Assembly (NCBI RefSeq): GCF_900100275.1
Contig: NZ_FNET01000031.1
Location: forward strand, 1 to 64,000
Direction: 5' to 3'
Length of the DNA: 64,000 nt
Origin: Lentzea albidocapillata subsp. violacea
GTDB taxonomy: Bacteria; Actinomycetota; Actinomycetes; Mycobacteriales; Pseudonocardiaceae
The notes below the pieces were generated by a model, which saw only the letters and a list, made by a program, of their open reading frames with translations, was not told where the DNA came from and did no database searches. Both the position numbers and the translations under genes were made by a program. Below, piece by piece: positions 27,396-36,018 of this stretch. Each line of letters begins with the position of its first letter. The stretch's first letter is position 1.

Positions 27396-28624
27396 TGGCG
27401 GGCAAGGCGCGGGAGAACGGGGAAGGCTCGATCTTCCCGTACAAGAACGGCTTCGCTGCCTATGTGTGGATCACCACGCCGTCCGGTGGGAAGAAACGGA
27501 AGTGGGTCTACGGGCCGGACCGGGAGACCGTCCACGCCAAGTGGGTCAAGCTTCAGAACGAGGCGAACGAAGGCACGGTGACCTCCTCGGTGCCCAAGCT
27601 CGCACCATATCTCCACGGGTGGCTGGACGACATCGTCAAGCCCAGTCTCGCGCCGCTTACGCATAAGACCTACGAGACCTTCGTGCGAGTGCACATCGTG
27701 CCGGAGTTGGGGGAGAGGCCGCTCAACTTCACCGTGCGGGAGGGACAGCTCTGGATGAACAAGCTCGCACGAACCTGCCAGTGCTGTTCGCAGGGCAAGG
27801 ACGCACGGCGTGCTGAGGACAAGCGGCGGTGCTGCTCGCTGGGCAAGTGCTGTGAGGAGTTGTTGTCGCTCCGCTCGTTGAACGACATCAGGGCCTGCCT
27901 GCGGTCGGCGCTCACGCACGCGATGGCCGAGGACCTCCTGAAGAAGAACGTGATGAAGCTGGTCAAGGTCAGGCGGGCCGGGGAGGGCAGGCGCAAGCCT
28001 AAGCGCAACCGGTGGTCGACGGAGCAGGCCAAGACGTTCCTGGTCTCGGCTCGGAAGGACGACGATCCGTTCTACGCCGCGTACGTGCTGGTGATCGCGA
28101 TGGCCATGCGCAAGGGTGAGGTGCTCGGGTTGCCTGAGGACGCTGCCGACGAGATCGAGCAAGTTCTCGACATCGGTTACCAGCTTCAACGGGTAGGTGG
28201 GAAGCTCCTGCACCGAGAGACCAAGACGGCGGCCTCGGACGACACGTTGCCCATGCCGCCGATCGCAGCGACGGCTGTCCGGCTCCGGCGAAAGCAGCGT
28301 GCAGCGGATCGAGCTGACGCGGACGTGGCCTGGCACGAAAGCGGTCTGATGTTCACCACACGGCACGGCACGCCGATCGAGCCTCGCAACTTCAACCGAT
28401 CATGGGATCGCCGGTGCGTGAAAGCGGGAGTTCCGAAGATCACGGTGCACGACGGCCGGCGCAGCTGCGCCTCGTTGCTCGCGGAGTTGAACGTGCACCC
28501 TCGGGTGGTGATGCGCATTCTGCGTCACGCGAATATGAAGGTCACGATGGAGATCTACACCGAGGTCTCCGACGAGTCGACACGGAAAGCGCTACAGCAG
28601 CTGAGCGAAAGCCTCGACTGCTGA
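27395..28624 (+). CDS. int: Tyrosine-recombinase integrase
   Basis: A 409-residue site-specific recombinase. The N-terminal arm-binding domain (GSIFPYKNGFAAYVWITTPS) and the core-binding SAM-like domain come first. The catalytic domain has the Arg box MAMRKGEVLGLPEDAA, H-x-x-R as HDGRRSCASLL and the C-terminal H...Y (HANMKVTMEIYTE). A Cys-rich insert near residues 128-160 (CQCCSQGKDARRA, then RCCSLGKCCEELLSL) resembles a zinc-knuckle and is found in a subset of actinobacterial integrases. It lies immediately upstream of a terminator and the tRNA-Val-derived att core, so attachment is probably in a tRNA-Val(CAC) gene. Confidence 0.92.
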   Translation: MAGKARENGEGSIFPYKNGFAAYVWITTPSGGKKRKWVYGPDRETVHAKWVKLQNEANEGTVTSSVPKLAPYLHGWLDDIVKPSLAPLTHKTYETFVRVHIVPELGERPLNFTVREGQLWMNKLARTCQCCSQGKDARRAEDKRRCCSLGKCCEELLSLRSLNDIRACLRSALTHAMAEDLLKKNVMKLVKVRRAGEGRRKPKRNRWSTEQAKTFLVSARKDDDPFYAAYVLVIAMAMRKGEVLGLPEDAADEIEQVLDIGYQLQRVGGKLLHRETKTAASDDTLPMPPIAATAVRLRRKQRAADRADADVAWHESGLMFTTRHGTPIEPRNFNRSWDRRCVKAGVPKITVHDGRRSCASLLAELNVHPRVVMRILRHANMKVTMEIYTEVSDESTRKALQQLSESLDC

Positions 28625-28630
28625 GGTGCG

Positions 28631-28852
28631 GCTGTACTTTGCTGCTGTACGGCAACGGCAGAGGCCCGGAACCTGAATGGTTCCGGGCCTCTGACCTGCA
28701 ATGGGCGATACTGGGATCGAACCAGTGACCTCTTCGGTGTGAACTCTCGGCAGGAAGGTCAACTGCGGTCTTTGTCGAGGTCAGAGGTTCTGTGCGGGTC
28801 GCTCGCGGTCGTCCTCGATCGGCACGGCTGCTGTACTTCGCTGCTGTACGAC
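28631..28852. other. attP-like site: tRNA-Val 3'-half core flanked by arm repeats
   Basis: On the minus strand 28702-28743 equals the 3' half of a tRNA-Val(CAC), from the anticodon loop TTCACAC through CGAAGAGGTC and the T-arm to the discriminator base (ATCGCCCA). The 5' half is missing. Near-identical repeats flank it: GCTGTACTTTGCTGCTGTAC at 28631 and CTGTACTTCGCTGCTGTACG at about 28830. This is the layout of a phage or ICE attP: a core between integrase arm sites. In a simply integrated element the arms would be separated to opposite ends. Confidence 0.75.
28660..28692 (+). terminator. Terminator of the integrase operon
   Basis: A perfect stem-loop with 14-bp arms (28660-28673 AGAGGCCCGGAACC and its complement at 28679-28692) and a 5-base loop, beginning 36 bases after int. 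It separates the integrase transcript from the att core. Confidence 0.75.
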
Positions 28853-28854
28853 AG

Positions 28855-29366
28855 CTAGCGGCCAAGGTCGCTAAGTAGCTCAGGGATAAGCTCAAAGAAC
28901 CGGCTTCTGGTTCCCTCATCCTGGCTGAGAGGCAGCTCGATCGGACTCTGAACTCCTCGTACTCAAGGTTCAGGGCCCCACCGTGCGGCCATTCGCTCCC
29001 GCTAGCCTGTGACCAGTCCTGGTCGGCGTTGGTGTCGCCAGCCTTGATCTCCGCCTTGATCAAAGTTTTTCGAGCCCAGGTTGTCACCACCGCCGTGCCG
29101 GTCCTGCCGTGGTGGTCATTTGGCGTCGACCAGTTTGCGTAGATCACGCGAGTTGCGGTCAGGACGACGCCGACCCCCTTCATGGACTTGTCCTGTGGCG
29201 TGTGGTTGACGTCGGTGTACTCGGCCTTCTCGTTGACCATCAGTGCCGCGATGCGGCGTGCGACGTGGATTGGCGGCCTGTAGTTGCCGTCGAACATGGC
29301 GTTCCTGATCGTGACAACCAGTTCTTCGCCCACCTGGGTCTCCTCCTGTGCTTGGTGCGTCCACAT
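28855..29366 (-). pseudogene. Hypothetical gene with a frameshift near 28940
   Basis: The frame from 29366 encodes a plausible small alpha/beta protein (VTIRNAMFDGNYRPPIHVAR, RIAALMVNEKAEYTDV, GVVLTATRVIYANW). Near 28940 another frame gives the natural end IELPLSQDEGTRSRFFELIP, then ELLSDLGR and a stop at 28855. The unshifted frame instead runs on through the att region as Arg/Ser-rich nonsense. One base change would give a protein of about 169 residues. Family not recognised. It lies just outside the second arm repeat. Confidence 0.5.
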
Positions 29367-29915
29367 TCTGCTCTGGGCGCTTCATCGCCGCGGCCGAGGG
29401 CTGAGCGTCACGCTGTACCGAGGCGAGAACCCTTAAAACCGCCCACACCTCCCCGTTCCCTTGTCCCTGCTGCGCTTAGCCTCCGTGGAGCTGGTACCGA
29501 TTGGTCTGTTGGCTACGACTGCTCGCTCGACCCTCGGTGCTGAAGCACCTAGTTCGAGCTGGGTCATTGGCCTGTGTCGGCTTCTCGGAAAGCTTGACTG
29601 CCACGTGTACGTCCTGGCGGACGGTAGCGACGAGCTCTGTGGATGGCGGAAGGACAAGTCGAATCCTCGTACGGACCATCGGCCCCTGGCCACTGGCTGC
29701 GACTATCGAGGAGCGGATGCTGCGGGCGCGAAGCTCCGGAGTCATAAGGCAATCGAATCGAATGGTGCTCGATTTTTGATGGCTTACTTGCCCGGCGAAC
29801 CTCGTCATGGCATGCTGGAGCCGCGTCGCAAGATGGCGTTCCCATTTCGGTGAACTTTGCCCAGGTGATCTCAGCAAGTGGCTGAGGCATGCGGTAAAGT
29901 AGATGGGAGCACCAA
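29367..29915. other. Region without a confident gene
   Basis: Overlapping open frames occur on both strands (29461-29853 plus; 29476-29964 and 29433-29693 minus). None has a clear start site and steady codon use throughout. The minus-strand segments RLVLPPSTELVATVRQDVHV and LGASAPRVERAVVANRPIGT look locally protein-like but lie in different frames, so a decayed gene is possible. I cannot call it. Confidence 0.4.
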
Positions 29916-30188
29916 ATGGCCAGTGGCTCGATCTCTTCCTCCGGCAATCCCCGCGCAGGGGCAAGTACGTGCCCGCAGCACGCGGCTGCTGTTCCGGCGG
30001 CGCCGGAGTTTCTTAGTCTTCGTACGGCGGTAATTCTGCTCATCGCGTTCGTCTGCGGGATTGTCGCGGGTTTCTTGACATTTTTGGCGAACGGCAATGT
30101 GCCCGGAGCTGTGATCGCTGGCCTCGGGTGCTATGGCATGTGCACTGATCGCCGCGCATACGCTGCTCAGCTAGCGGATACGGCTTAG
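29916..30188 (+). CDS. Small membrane protein, 90 aa
   Basis: A 90-residue protein with ATG 29916 preceded by GGGAG. A polar N-terminal 33 residues is followed by a strongly hydrophobic hairpin of two membrane segments (AVILLIAFVCGIVAGFLTFL and VPGAVIAGLGCYG) and a short polar tail. No family is recognised. It stands alone in a region of decayed genes but is intact. The 318 bases after it, up to 30506, hold no further gene, only the palindrome at 30437-30460. Confidence 0.55.
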   Translation: MASGSISSSGNPRAGASTCPQHAAAVPAAPEFLSLRTAVILLIAFVCGIVAGFLTFLANGNVPGAVIAGLGCYGMCTDRRAYAAQLADTA

Positions 30189-30436
30189 TGGGCCCGGCGC
30201 ATCGACTGGCCCACCAAGCCGTGCCGGTTGGATGATTGTCTCCTAGTGTGTTGCTCCAGCTGTCAGGACGCTGATTAGCAAAACGACAGTTGGATGGAAA
30301 GCACGTGCTTCACGTCGTCTTGCTGCTCTCTCAGGGACAAACGGTCATTGATACCCGTGCTCCTGCCAGGAGCTGACACGAACGATCTGTCAGACGTGCT
30401 CCGCGTCGTGCAGTGGCTCGATCTTCGGGCCGGTGT

Positions 30437-30460
30437 CACGAGGGGAATGTTCCCCTCGTG
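30437..30460. terminator. Perfect 11-bp palindrome (terminator or operator)
   Basis: CACGAGGGGAA and its exact complement are separated by two bases (30437-30447, 30450-30460). It lies 46 bases beyond the end of the minus-strand DUF6119-like gene, so it may terminate that transcript. The two-base loop is short for a terminator and equally fits a dimeric repressor site. Confidence 0.5.
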
Positions 30461-30506
30461 GTATCAGCTTTGACCAAGGCGATGCGGCTGAACCTTCCGG
30501 CAATCG

Positions 30507-32147
30507 TTAATCGATGACCGCGATGTGCACAGGAATCCCGTAAGTGCTCAAGGTGTTCCAGGCCGAGACGAGAGTGGACCGCGCGAAGGTGAACAGCGTT
30601 TCGGCTGTGAGCGTCTTGTCCGAGCGGTGGATTGCGAACACCACACTGCCTGGCCGGCGCCCCATCTTCCTGGCGCGCTTCTTGTCCTGCAGCGCGACCA
30701 GCTGCCGGAACTTCTCCCACGTCGCCGCGTCCGTGAAGCTCTCGGCCGCCACGAGGCCCTGAGCGAACAGATGGCTCAGTGGACTGGAGCCCGTGTTGGA
30801 GCTGGTCTTCTTGACGTGGACCAGCGCGTCACCAGGGCCGAGGAGATCGCAGGCCTCGAAACCGCGTGGATGAGCGCGCGTCGTGACGAGCTTCTTGTCC
30901 AGGCAGATGAACCTGCCGCTGTTCTTCTCGGCCACGTAAGCGTTGTAGGCCCCTTCGTGGATCTTGCCTTCATCGTTCGGCGGCGCGAGGTTCCAGGCCG
31001 GCAGCTTCCAGGGAGGTGGGCTGGCGAATGCCTTGCGCACCACCGAGTCGACGTGAGCGACGTACTGCTCGCCCAGAACGAACCACTCGCCGTCCAGCAG
31101 GATGTGCCTACCCTTCTCCAGATCGACCTCGGCTGCGATCCACTGGAGCGCGGCCATCCCGTCGCTGGACTTCTTGCCGTGCTCGTCGTAGCCGTCGATG
31201 TAGCCGGTGCGCAGGCAATGGAGCCGACTCTCCGCAGGTGTGGACCGCAGCGGCAGCGCGATGTGATCGAGGGTCAGGTCGTCGGTGTCGATCTTCGTCC
31301 CGTTGATCGTGCCGCGGTACCGGTGCACGTCAGGTCCGTCGAAGTACTTCGCCGGGTAGGAGATGCCCACCTCGCCGCTGGGCACCTCGCCCGCGAGCAA
31401 CTCCGCCACCGCGAGCTCGAGACGCTCACGACGCTCGTCGCCGGCCGGCACCCGCTTGACCCACTGCAACGGCGCGAGCGCCTCGACGACCGGGCACTCG
31501 GCTAGCACCTTGTTGATCTCGCGCAGATCGGAGATCAGGCCTGACCCCTCCACGCTCAGCGGGAGCTTCAAGCCGTCGCGGCACTCAAGGCGCAGCCGCG
31601 GGTTGCGCCGGTGGGCCTTCGGGCGCATGTGGGTCAGGCTGACCGGCAGGTCGGCTCGAGCCTTGGCCACCAGTTCACGCACCAGTTCGGCGTGCTCGCG
31701 CAGGCCGAAGCTCCACAAGCCCTGGCCACTGGGCACGGCGTTGCGGTCGATGCGGGACTTCGAGCTCAATGCCCAGCGGGTGATCTGCTGGATCTCGTCG
31801 TCGTCCACGACGCGCACGGCGAAGTCGATGCCGAACGACCGGTTGACGCGGCTGTCCCGGACAAGTCGCCAGCCCTGGTTGAACGTGACCACATAGATCA
31901 CTTCGTCGACCTCGACAAACACGGCAGCCGACGCCACGGTGCGTTCGTAGCGAAGATCAACTCCAGTAAGTGTCCGCACCATGGAGTTCCAGCCGACCTC
32001 CTCGGGCTCGGACCAGCCGTGCACCAGCAATCCGGTCTGATCACCGACCCGGACCTCGTCGATCTCGAATTCGTTGTCCTCTTCAAGGGCTTTCAACGCC
32101 ACGCATTCGCGAAGGTCGCCACTGCCGGTCAGTTGGTAGAGGCTCAC
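30507..32147 (-). CDS. DUF6119 / TIGR04141-type sporadically distributed protein
   Basis: A large protein of the TIGR04141 (DUF6119) family, found patchily in bacteria. Matching features are the opening VSLYQLTGSG, a central EALAPLQWVKRV, YPAKYFDGPDVHRYRG, the catalytic-looking ILLDGEWFVLGEQYVAHVDS, YNAYVAEKNSGRFICLDKKL, and HVKKTSSNTGSSPLSHLFAQ near the end. The GTG at 32147 gives 546 residues, the usual family size. The frame stays open to 32540 and could add 131 residues of unknown kind; no start has a good ribosome-binding site. Families with this patchy distribution are often linked to defence islands; a defence role is inference. Confidence 0.7.
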   Translation of the reverse strand: MSLYQLTGSGDLRECVALKALEEDNEFEIDEVRVGDQTGLLVHGWSEPEEVGWNSMVRTLTGVDLRYERTVASAAVFVEVDEVIYVVTFNQGWRLVRDSRVNRSFGIDFAVRVVDDDEIQQITRWALSSKSRIDRNAVPSGQGLWSFGLREHAELVRELVAKARADLPVSLTHMRPKAHRRNPRLRLECRDGLKLPLSVEGSGLISDLREINKVLAECPVVEALAPLQWVKRVPAGDERRERLELAVAELLAGEVPSGEVGISYPAKYFDGPDVHRYRGTINGTKIDTDDLTLDHIALPLRSTPAESRLHCLRTGYIDGYDEHGKKSSDGMAALQWIAAEVDLEKGRHILLDGEWFVLGEQYVAHVDSVVRKAFASPPPWKLPAWNLAPPNDEGKIHEGAYNAYVAEKNSGRFICLDKKLVTTRAHPRGFEACDLLGPGDALVHVKKTSSNTGSSPLSHLFAQGLVAAESFTDAATWEKFRQLVALQDKKRARKMGRRPGSVVFAIHRSDKTLTAETLFTFARSTLVSAWNTLSTYGIPVHIAVID

Positions 32148-32588
32148 TTTGCGCGTTTCGGCCGACGGCGCAGCAAGTTCCTCTTCAGCGAGGTGCTCTG
32201 GCTCCACACAGTGATGCTCTGTGTCATTCGGCTCAGTGTCATGGGCTGTGCGGGTGAAGAGTGCTCCACTACCGGGTGGAAGAAGGGGTTGCTCCTCCTG
32301 CAGGTTGCCCTGAGCGACAAGCTCGTCGCAGCGTGGAACCGGAAGGCCACGCCAGTCAGCGATGGTGTGCTGGTGGTGCGCTCTGAAAACCCTCCGGCCC
32401 TCTGAGGCCAAGCTGCGCACCCGGTGCGTCAAGTGCCGGATCTTGCCTTGGTGAGTGGTTGTCGAAGCAAGCTTTAACAGCGTGCCCGTGCGGTGGTCGT
32501 AGAGCACGCCGAAGGCCTGTGCGGTGCCAGAACTCTGCAATCGCTATGAGCTGCGGTGATCGTCCGCCGTCGCCGTAGCGGCAGGATC

Positions 32589-33456
32589 GTGAATGTCGCG
32601 CTCCGACTGTTGTACTTCGTCCTTGTTCGGCTTTGTTGGTTGGTGGGTTCTGTTCTGTCGGTCCTCGGCGGCCAAGGACGTGGAGTTGCTCGTGTTACGG
32701 CACGAGTTTGCGGGATCATCGGCTGATGTCGCCCGGCACCGTGCTGCGGTGGCGTCGGCGCATCGGTCGCGAAGAAGTGGACCTACTCGGGCCAGGCCGG
32801 TCGTCCTCCGGTGGACGACATTGTCGTGGAGTTGATCGAGAAGATGGCGCGGGATAACACCACCTGGGGGTACCGCCGTATTCACGGTGAGCTGCTCAAG
32901 CTCGGCCACCGAACGTCCGCGTCAACTGTCCGTCGAGTGCTCCGGCGTCTGCGAATGCCGCCCTCGCCGACCCGGAACTCCGACACGTCGTGGCGGCGTT
33001 TCCCGCGTGCTCAGGCGGCGAGCATGCCGGCGTGCGACCTCTTCCACGTCGACTGCGCGGTCACCTTGAAGCGAATGTACGTCTTCTTCGTGATGGAGGT
33101 CGGCAGGCGCTATGTCCACGTCCTCGGTACTGCCATCAACCCCTACGCGCGGTGGATCACCCAGCAGGTCCGCAACCTCCTGATAAGGCTCGACGATCGG
33201 GCCAACGATTTCCGATTCCCGGTTCGTGACAGAGCTGGCCAGTTCACGGCGTCGTTCGATTCGGTTCTCGCAGACGTTGGGATCGCTGTCGTGAAGATCC
33301 GCCGCAGTGCCCCTGGGCGAACTGCTATGCGGACGGTTTGTCGGCACCGTCAGACGCGAGCTCACTGACCGGCTGCTGATCATCAACGAGCACCACCTGA
33401 AGTCAGTGCTGAACCGCTATCTGTCCCATACAACCACTGTCGTGGAGTCCGGATAG
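32589..33456 (+). pseudogene. Degraded DDE (integrase-core) transposase
   Basis: Pieces of one actinobacterial rve-domain transposase lie in at least three frames. A GTG at 32589 gives NVALRLLYFVLVRLCW. After a shift near 32645 comes CRSSAAKDVELLVLRHE. From 32811 the next piece has WGYRRIHGELLKLGHRTSAS, the catalytic-Asp segment CDLFHVDCAVTLKRMYVFFV, WITQQVRNLLIRLDDRA and FRFPVRDRAGQFTASF. After a shift near 33305 come GRFVGTVRRELTDRLLIINE and a premature stop. No terminal repeats were found. The insertion is dead. Confidence 0.8.
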
Positions 33457-33483
33457 GTACGTCGTCGGCGAGTACTCGGCGGC

Positions 33484-34810
33484 TTGATCAAGAGTACGAA
33501 CCTGCAGCGGCTTGATGCGCAGGTCAGATCTATCGGGCCGGGTTTTGGCGCCCCACACGTCAACGCCCTGAGCAAGATTGCTGCGGCATACGCGGAGCTC
33601 CGTCGAACTGACCTGGGTGTCGAGCTGAGTGAGGAGGCGGTGCAGCTTGCCCGTGTTCTCGTTGTTCGCCATGGCCGAACCCATGACGTGCTTCTCGCGA
33701 CAGCATTGACCAACGCGGGATCGTTGCCGCGGCACGGAGCGTCATGAGGAAGCGCTCAAGCACGCGGTCGAGGCCGTGGCCATCTTCAGAGGCCTCGCCA
33801 CGAGGCAACCAGGCGAACACCTCGCGGGTCTGGCGGACGCCCTCTACAACCTCGGCATCGACCTCTTGCACAACGGCCAAGCCGATGAAGCCTTGGACGC
33901 CTACGACGAATCAGCTGGCATCTACCGCAAGCTGGCCGAGCCGCGGCCTGAGGAGTTCGAGCCTGAACTCGCTGCCGCGCTGGTAGGCAAGGCGAACGCT
34001 CTGTCCGGTCTGGACGATGACGAATCGGCACTCGACCTGGCGACCGAGGCGGTCGGCATGCTTCGAAGTGCGGTCCGCTCAGAGAGCCTGGAACTGAAAG
34101 AGAAGCTGGCCGACGCCTTGCACACCGCATCGGGCGTTGCCTACTGCCTCGGCCACTTCCACCGGGCGACCAAGGATGGAGTAGAAGCCGTTGAGCTCTA
34201 CCGGTCCGTGATCGCGGAGGGCCGTGGTGACCTAGACGGCGTATTCACGCCGATTCTGCGCAACGCTGTGAGGTCGGCTGTCGGCGACAAGCGGTACGAC
34301 GTCGCATTGCCGCTTACCAAAGAGGTAATCGGTCTGCTCGAAGAAAAGGTTCGCGAAGGCGACGTTGATGTCGATGAGTTGGACGACCTGGCAGTGGATT
34401 GCTTCAACGCGGCCGCGTACGCGGCACACCTCGGTGACTTCAACGAGGCCGCACAGCTGGCCAGCAAGGCCGTTGAGCTCCGCCGGACGCTGCTGAACAC
34501 GAAGTTCGAGTCCGTAGCAGAACTGGCGGAGGCGTTGACCCACCACGCGAACATGTGGTCCAACGCGGGCCACCACTCCAGGGCTGTTGCGCCTGCAGAA
34601 GAAGCGGTCAGGTTGTTGGCTGCGTTCACGGATGAGGAGCGGTGTCCGTACCTCGTGTCCGCCCTGGTCGCGCAAGCCTGTGCCACGGCTGTGACCGACC
34701 GCGTGGCCGCGATCGGGTTGCTGGACGAGGCCATGGATGTGGCCGGTGGAGACGAGGCGTTGCAAGTGGAAGCAGAGGAGGGCCGTATCGAGGCCGGGGT
34801 CGGGTCCTGA
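33484..34810 (+). pseudogene. TPR-repeat protein, frameshifted near 33744
   Basis: A tetratricopeptide-repeat protein. The first part (33484-33747) gives KIAAAYAELRRTDLGVELSE and LLATALTNAGSLPRHGA. Removal of one T at about 33744 joins it to HEEALKHAVEAVAIFRGLAT and the long second part (33776-34810), which has about seven TPR units (ADALYNLGIDLLHNGQADEA, AVGMLRSAVRSESLELKEKL, AAYAAHLGDFNEAAQLASKA). Restored length is about 440 residues. The missing N-terminus may once have carried an effector domain, as in many actinomycete TPR regulators. None is visible now, and the dead transposase lies directly upstream. Confidence 0.65.
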
Positions 34811-35029
34811 CGCCCTGGCGGGCCGTCGGAGCGTAAGATCGTCGCCAGGAAGATCGACGGATGGACGAATACATGCCGGCCGTCGACGGCTTGAACGGCT
34901 CGCCTCGTTGCTCACATCAACGGGTACCTGTGCCCGTCCCGGCCGGGCGGCACGTCCACAGCATGTAGGTACAAGATCGCTTCCGGTGTCCATGTGTTGT
35001 GCCGCGTTAGCTGGTTCGGCTGATCATTC

Positions 35030-35115
35030 AGATCGGTTGTCGCAAGAGGGAACCGGTGCGAGTCCGGGACTGCCCCGCAGCGGTGAGCGGGAACGAAGCC
35101 GCCACCAACGCGATC
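35030..35115 (+). ncRNA. Truncated cobalamin riboswitch core
   Basis: The conserved 5' and middle parts of a cobalamin riboswitch are present: AAGAGGGAA at 35044, GGTGCGAGTCC at 35055 and ACTGCCCCGCAGCGGT at 35069, with GGGAACGAAGCCGCC after. The 3' signature that closes the aptamer (GAAGACCTGCC) is not found before the next gene at 35208. The element is therefore probably broken. It points into the peptide cluster, upstream of the acetyltransferase gene. Confidence 0.65.
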
Positions 35116-35207
35116 GCTATCCTTGTGTTCGGTACAAGCCGTGCCCGCCGCCCTGCGCCACGCTTCACTCCGGGTGTCCAACGGCGCACTCCTGACCTCG
35201 CGGACCG

Positions 35208-35762
35208 ATGACCGACTACATGATGACCGCCGCTGACGCGGCCACACTGATCCGATACCGGGACGAGGCGTTCCGGCTGTACCGGTTGTGCTTCACAGAG
35301 CCTCCCTACCTGGAATCCGAGGAGCAGATCCGTCGATACACCGATGTCCGGTTCGCGCAGGACATGGCCGAGCCCGGCACGCGCGGGTTCGTGGCCTGGC
35401 ACGGTGGGAGACTGGCCGGTTTGATCTACGGCTGGCCCACCGCAGCTGTGGTGCAGGATCGGCCTTTCTACGCCAAGGTTTATGGCGGCGTGGACCCCGC
35501 GCACCATCGCCTGCTCACCGCACCCGCGCTCGAGGTCGTGGAGCTGATGGTGGATCCGGCGCACCGCCGTCAAGGTCTCGGCAGGGTGTTGCTGGAGCGA
35601 CTCGTCGACGGCCACGGCAAAGCGTGGCTCGCGACCCACCCCGACGCGCCTGCTCGCAAGCTTTACGAGAGCCAGGGTTGGGCCGTGATCGGTAGGTATC
35701 AGTACGACGACGGCACTGAAATGGTCGTGCTGTCGTTGAGCCGCGGGAGAACGGCGTACTGA
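35208..35762 (+). CDS. GNAT-family N-acetyltransferase
   Basis: A 184-residue GNAT acetyltransferase. The acetyl-CoA-binding motif A is LEVVELMVDPAHRRQGLGRV near residue 110 (R-x-x-G-x-G as RRQGLG), followed by LLERLVDGHGKAWLATHPDA and the closing strand ARKLYESQGWAVIGRYQYDD. The substrate is unknown. It is the only plus-strand gene at this end, convergent with the carrier-protein operon. It may belong to the cluster (acetylating the product or giving self-resistance) or be a neighbour. Confidence 0.8.
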   Translation: MTDYMMTAADAATLIRYRDEAFRLYRLCFTEPPYLESEEQIRRYTDVRFAQDMAEPGTRGFVAWHGGRLAGLIYGWPTAAVVQDRPFYAKVYGGVDPAHHRLLTAPALEVVELMVDPAHRRQGLGRVLLERLVDGHGKAWLATHPDAPARKLYESQGWAVIGRYQYDDGTEMVVLSLSRGRTAY

Positions 35763-35769
35763 TCGCGCG

Positions 35770-36018
35770 CTATACCCGTAGTTCGGAGAGGACGGTCCAC
35801 AGCCGCCCGGCGGTCGCGAACGTCTCGGCGTTGAGCTGGTCGTCCGGGAAACCGATGCCGTACTCGTCCTCCAGGTCCATGAGCAGGTTGACCACCGACA
35901 GGGAGTCGAGGCCCAGCTCGATGAGCCTCCGATCCGCCGGAATACCAGACCCCTCGTCCAGGTGCACGAGATGTGGGCGAAGCACTCGCTCGAACCTGTC
36001 TTCCCACGGTGTGCTCAC
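35770..36018 (-). CDS. Stand-alone acyl/peptidyl carrier protein
   Basis: An 82-residue carrier protein with the phosphopantetheine serine in LIELGLDSLSVVNLLMDLED near residue 36 and the usual third helix FPDDQLNAETFATAGRLW. GTG 36018 overlaps the stop of the dehydrogenase gene; the longer frame upstream is that gene's shadow. Being last in the operon and coupled to the adenylation, decarboxylase and dehydrogenase genes, it most likely carries the activated amino acid or acid while those enzymes work on it. Confidence 0.88.
   Translation of the reverse strand: MSTPWEDRFERVLRPHLVHLDEGSGIPADRRLIELGLDSLSVVNLLMDLEDEYGIGFPDDQLNAETFATAGRLWTVLSELRV

Noticed and set aside
28702-28743. A complete tRNA-Val gene
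   Set aside because: Only the 3' half from the anticodon loop onward matches; the sequence upstream (to the right) cannot form the D-arm or acceptor 5' strand.
32140-32540. Upstream 131 codons as a secure part of the DUF6119-like protein
   Set aside because: The frame is open and fairly well coded, but the family normally begins near the GTG at 32147, and no start has a ribosome-binding site. I left it as an alternative.
35208-35762. Acetyltransferase as a certain cluster member under riboswitch control
   Set aside because: The riboswitch in front is truncated and the gene is convergent with the cluster operon, so membership cannot be decided from sequence.
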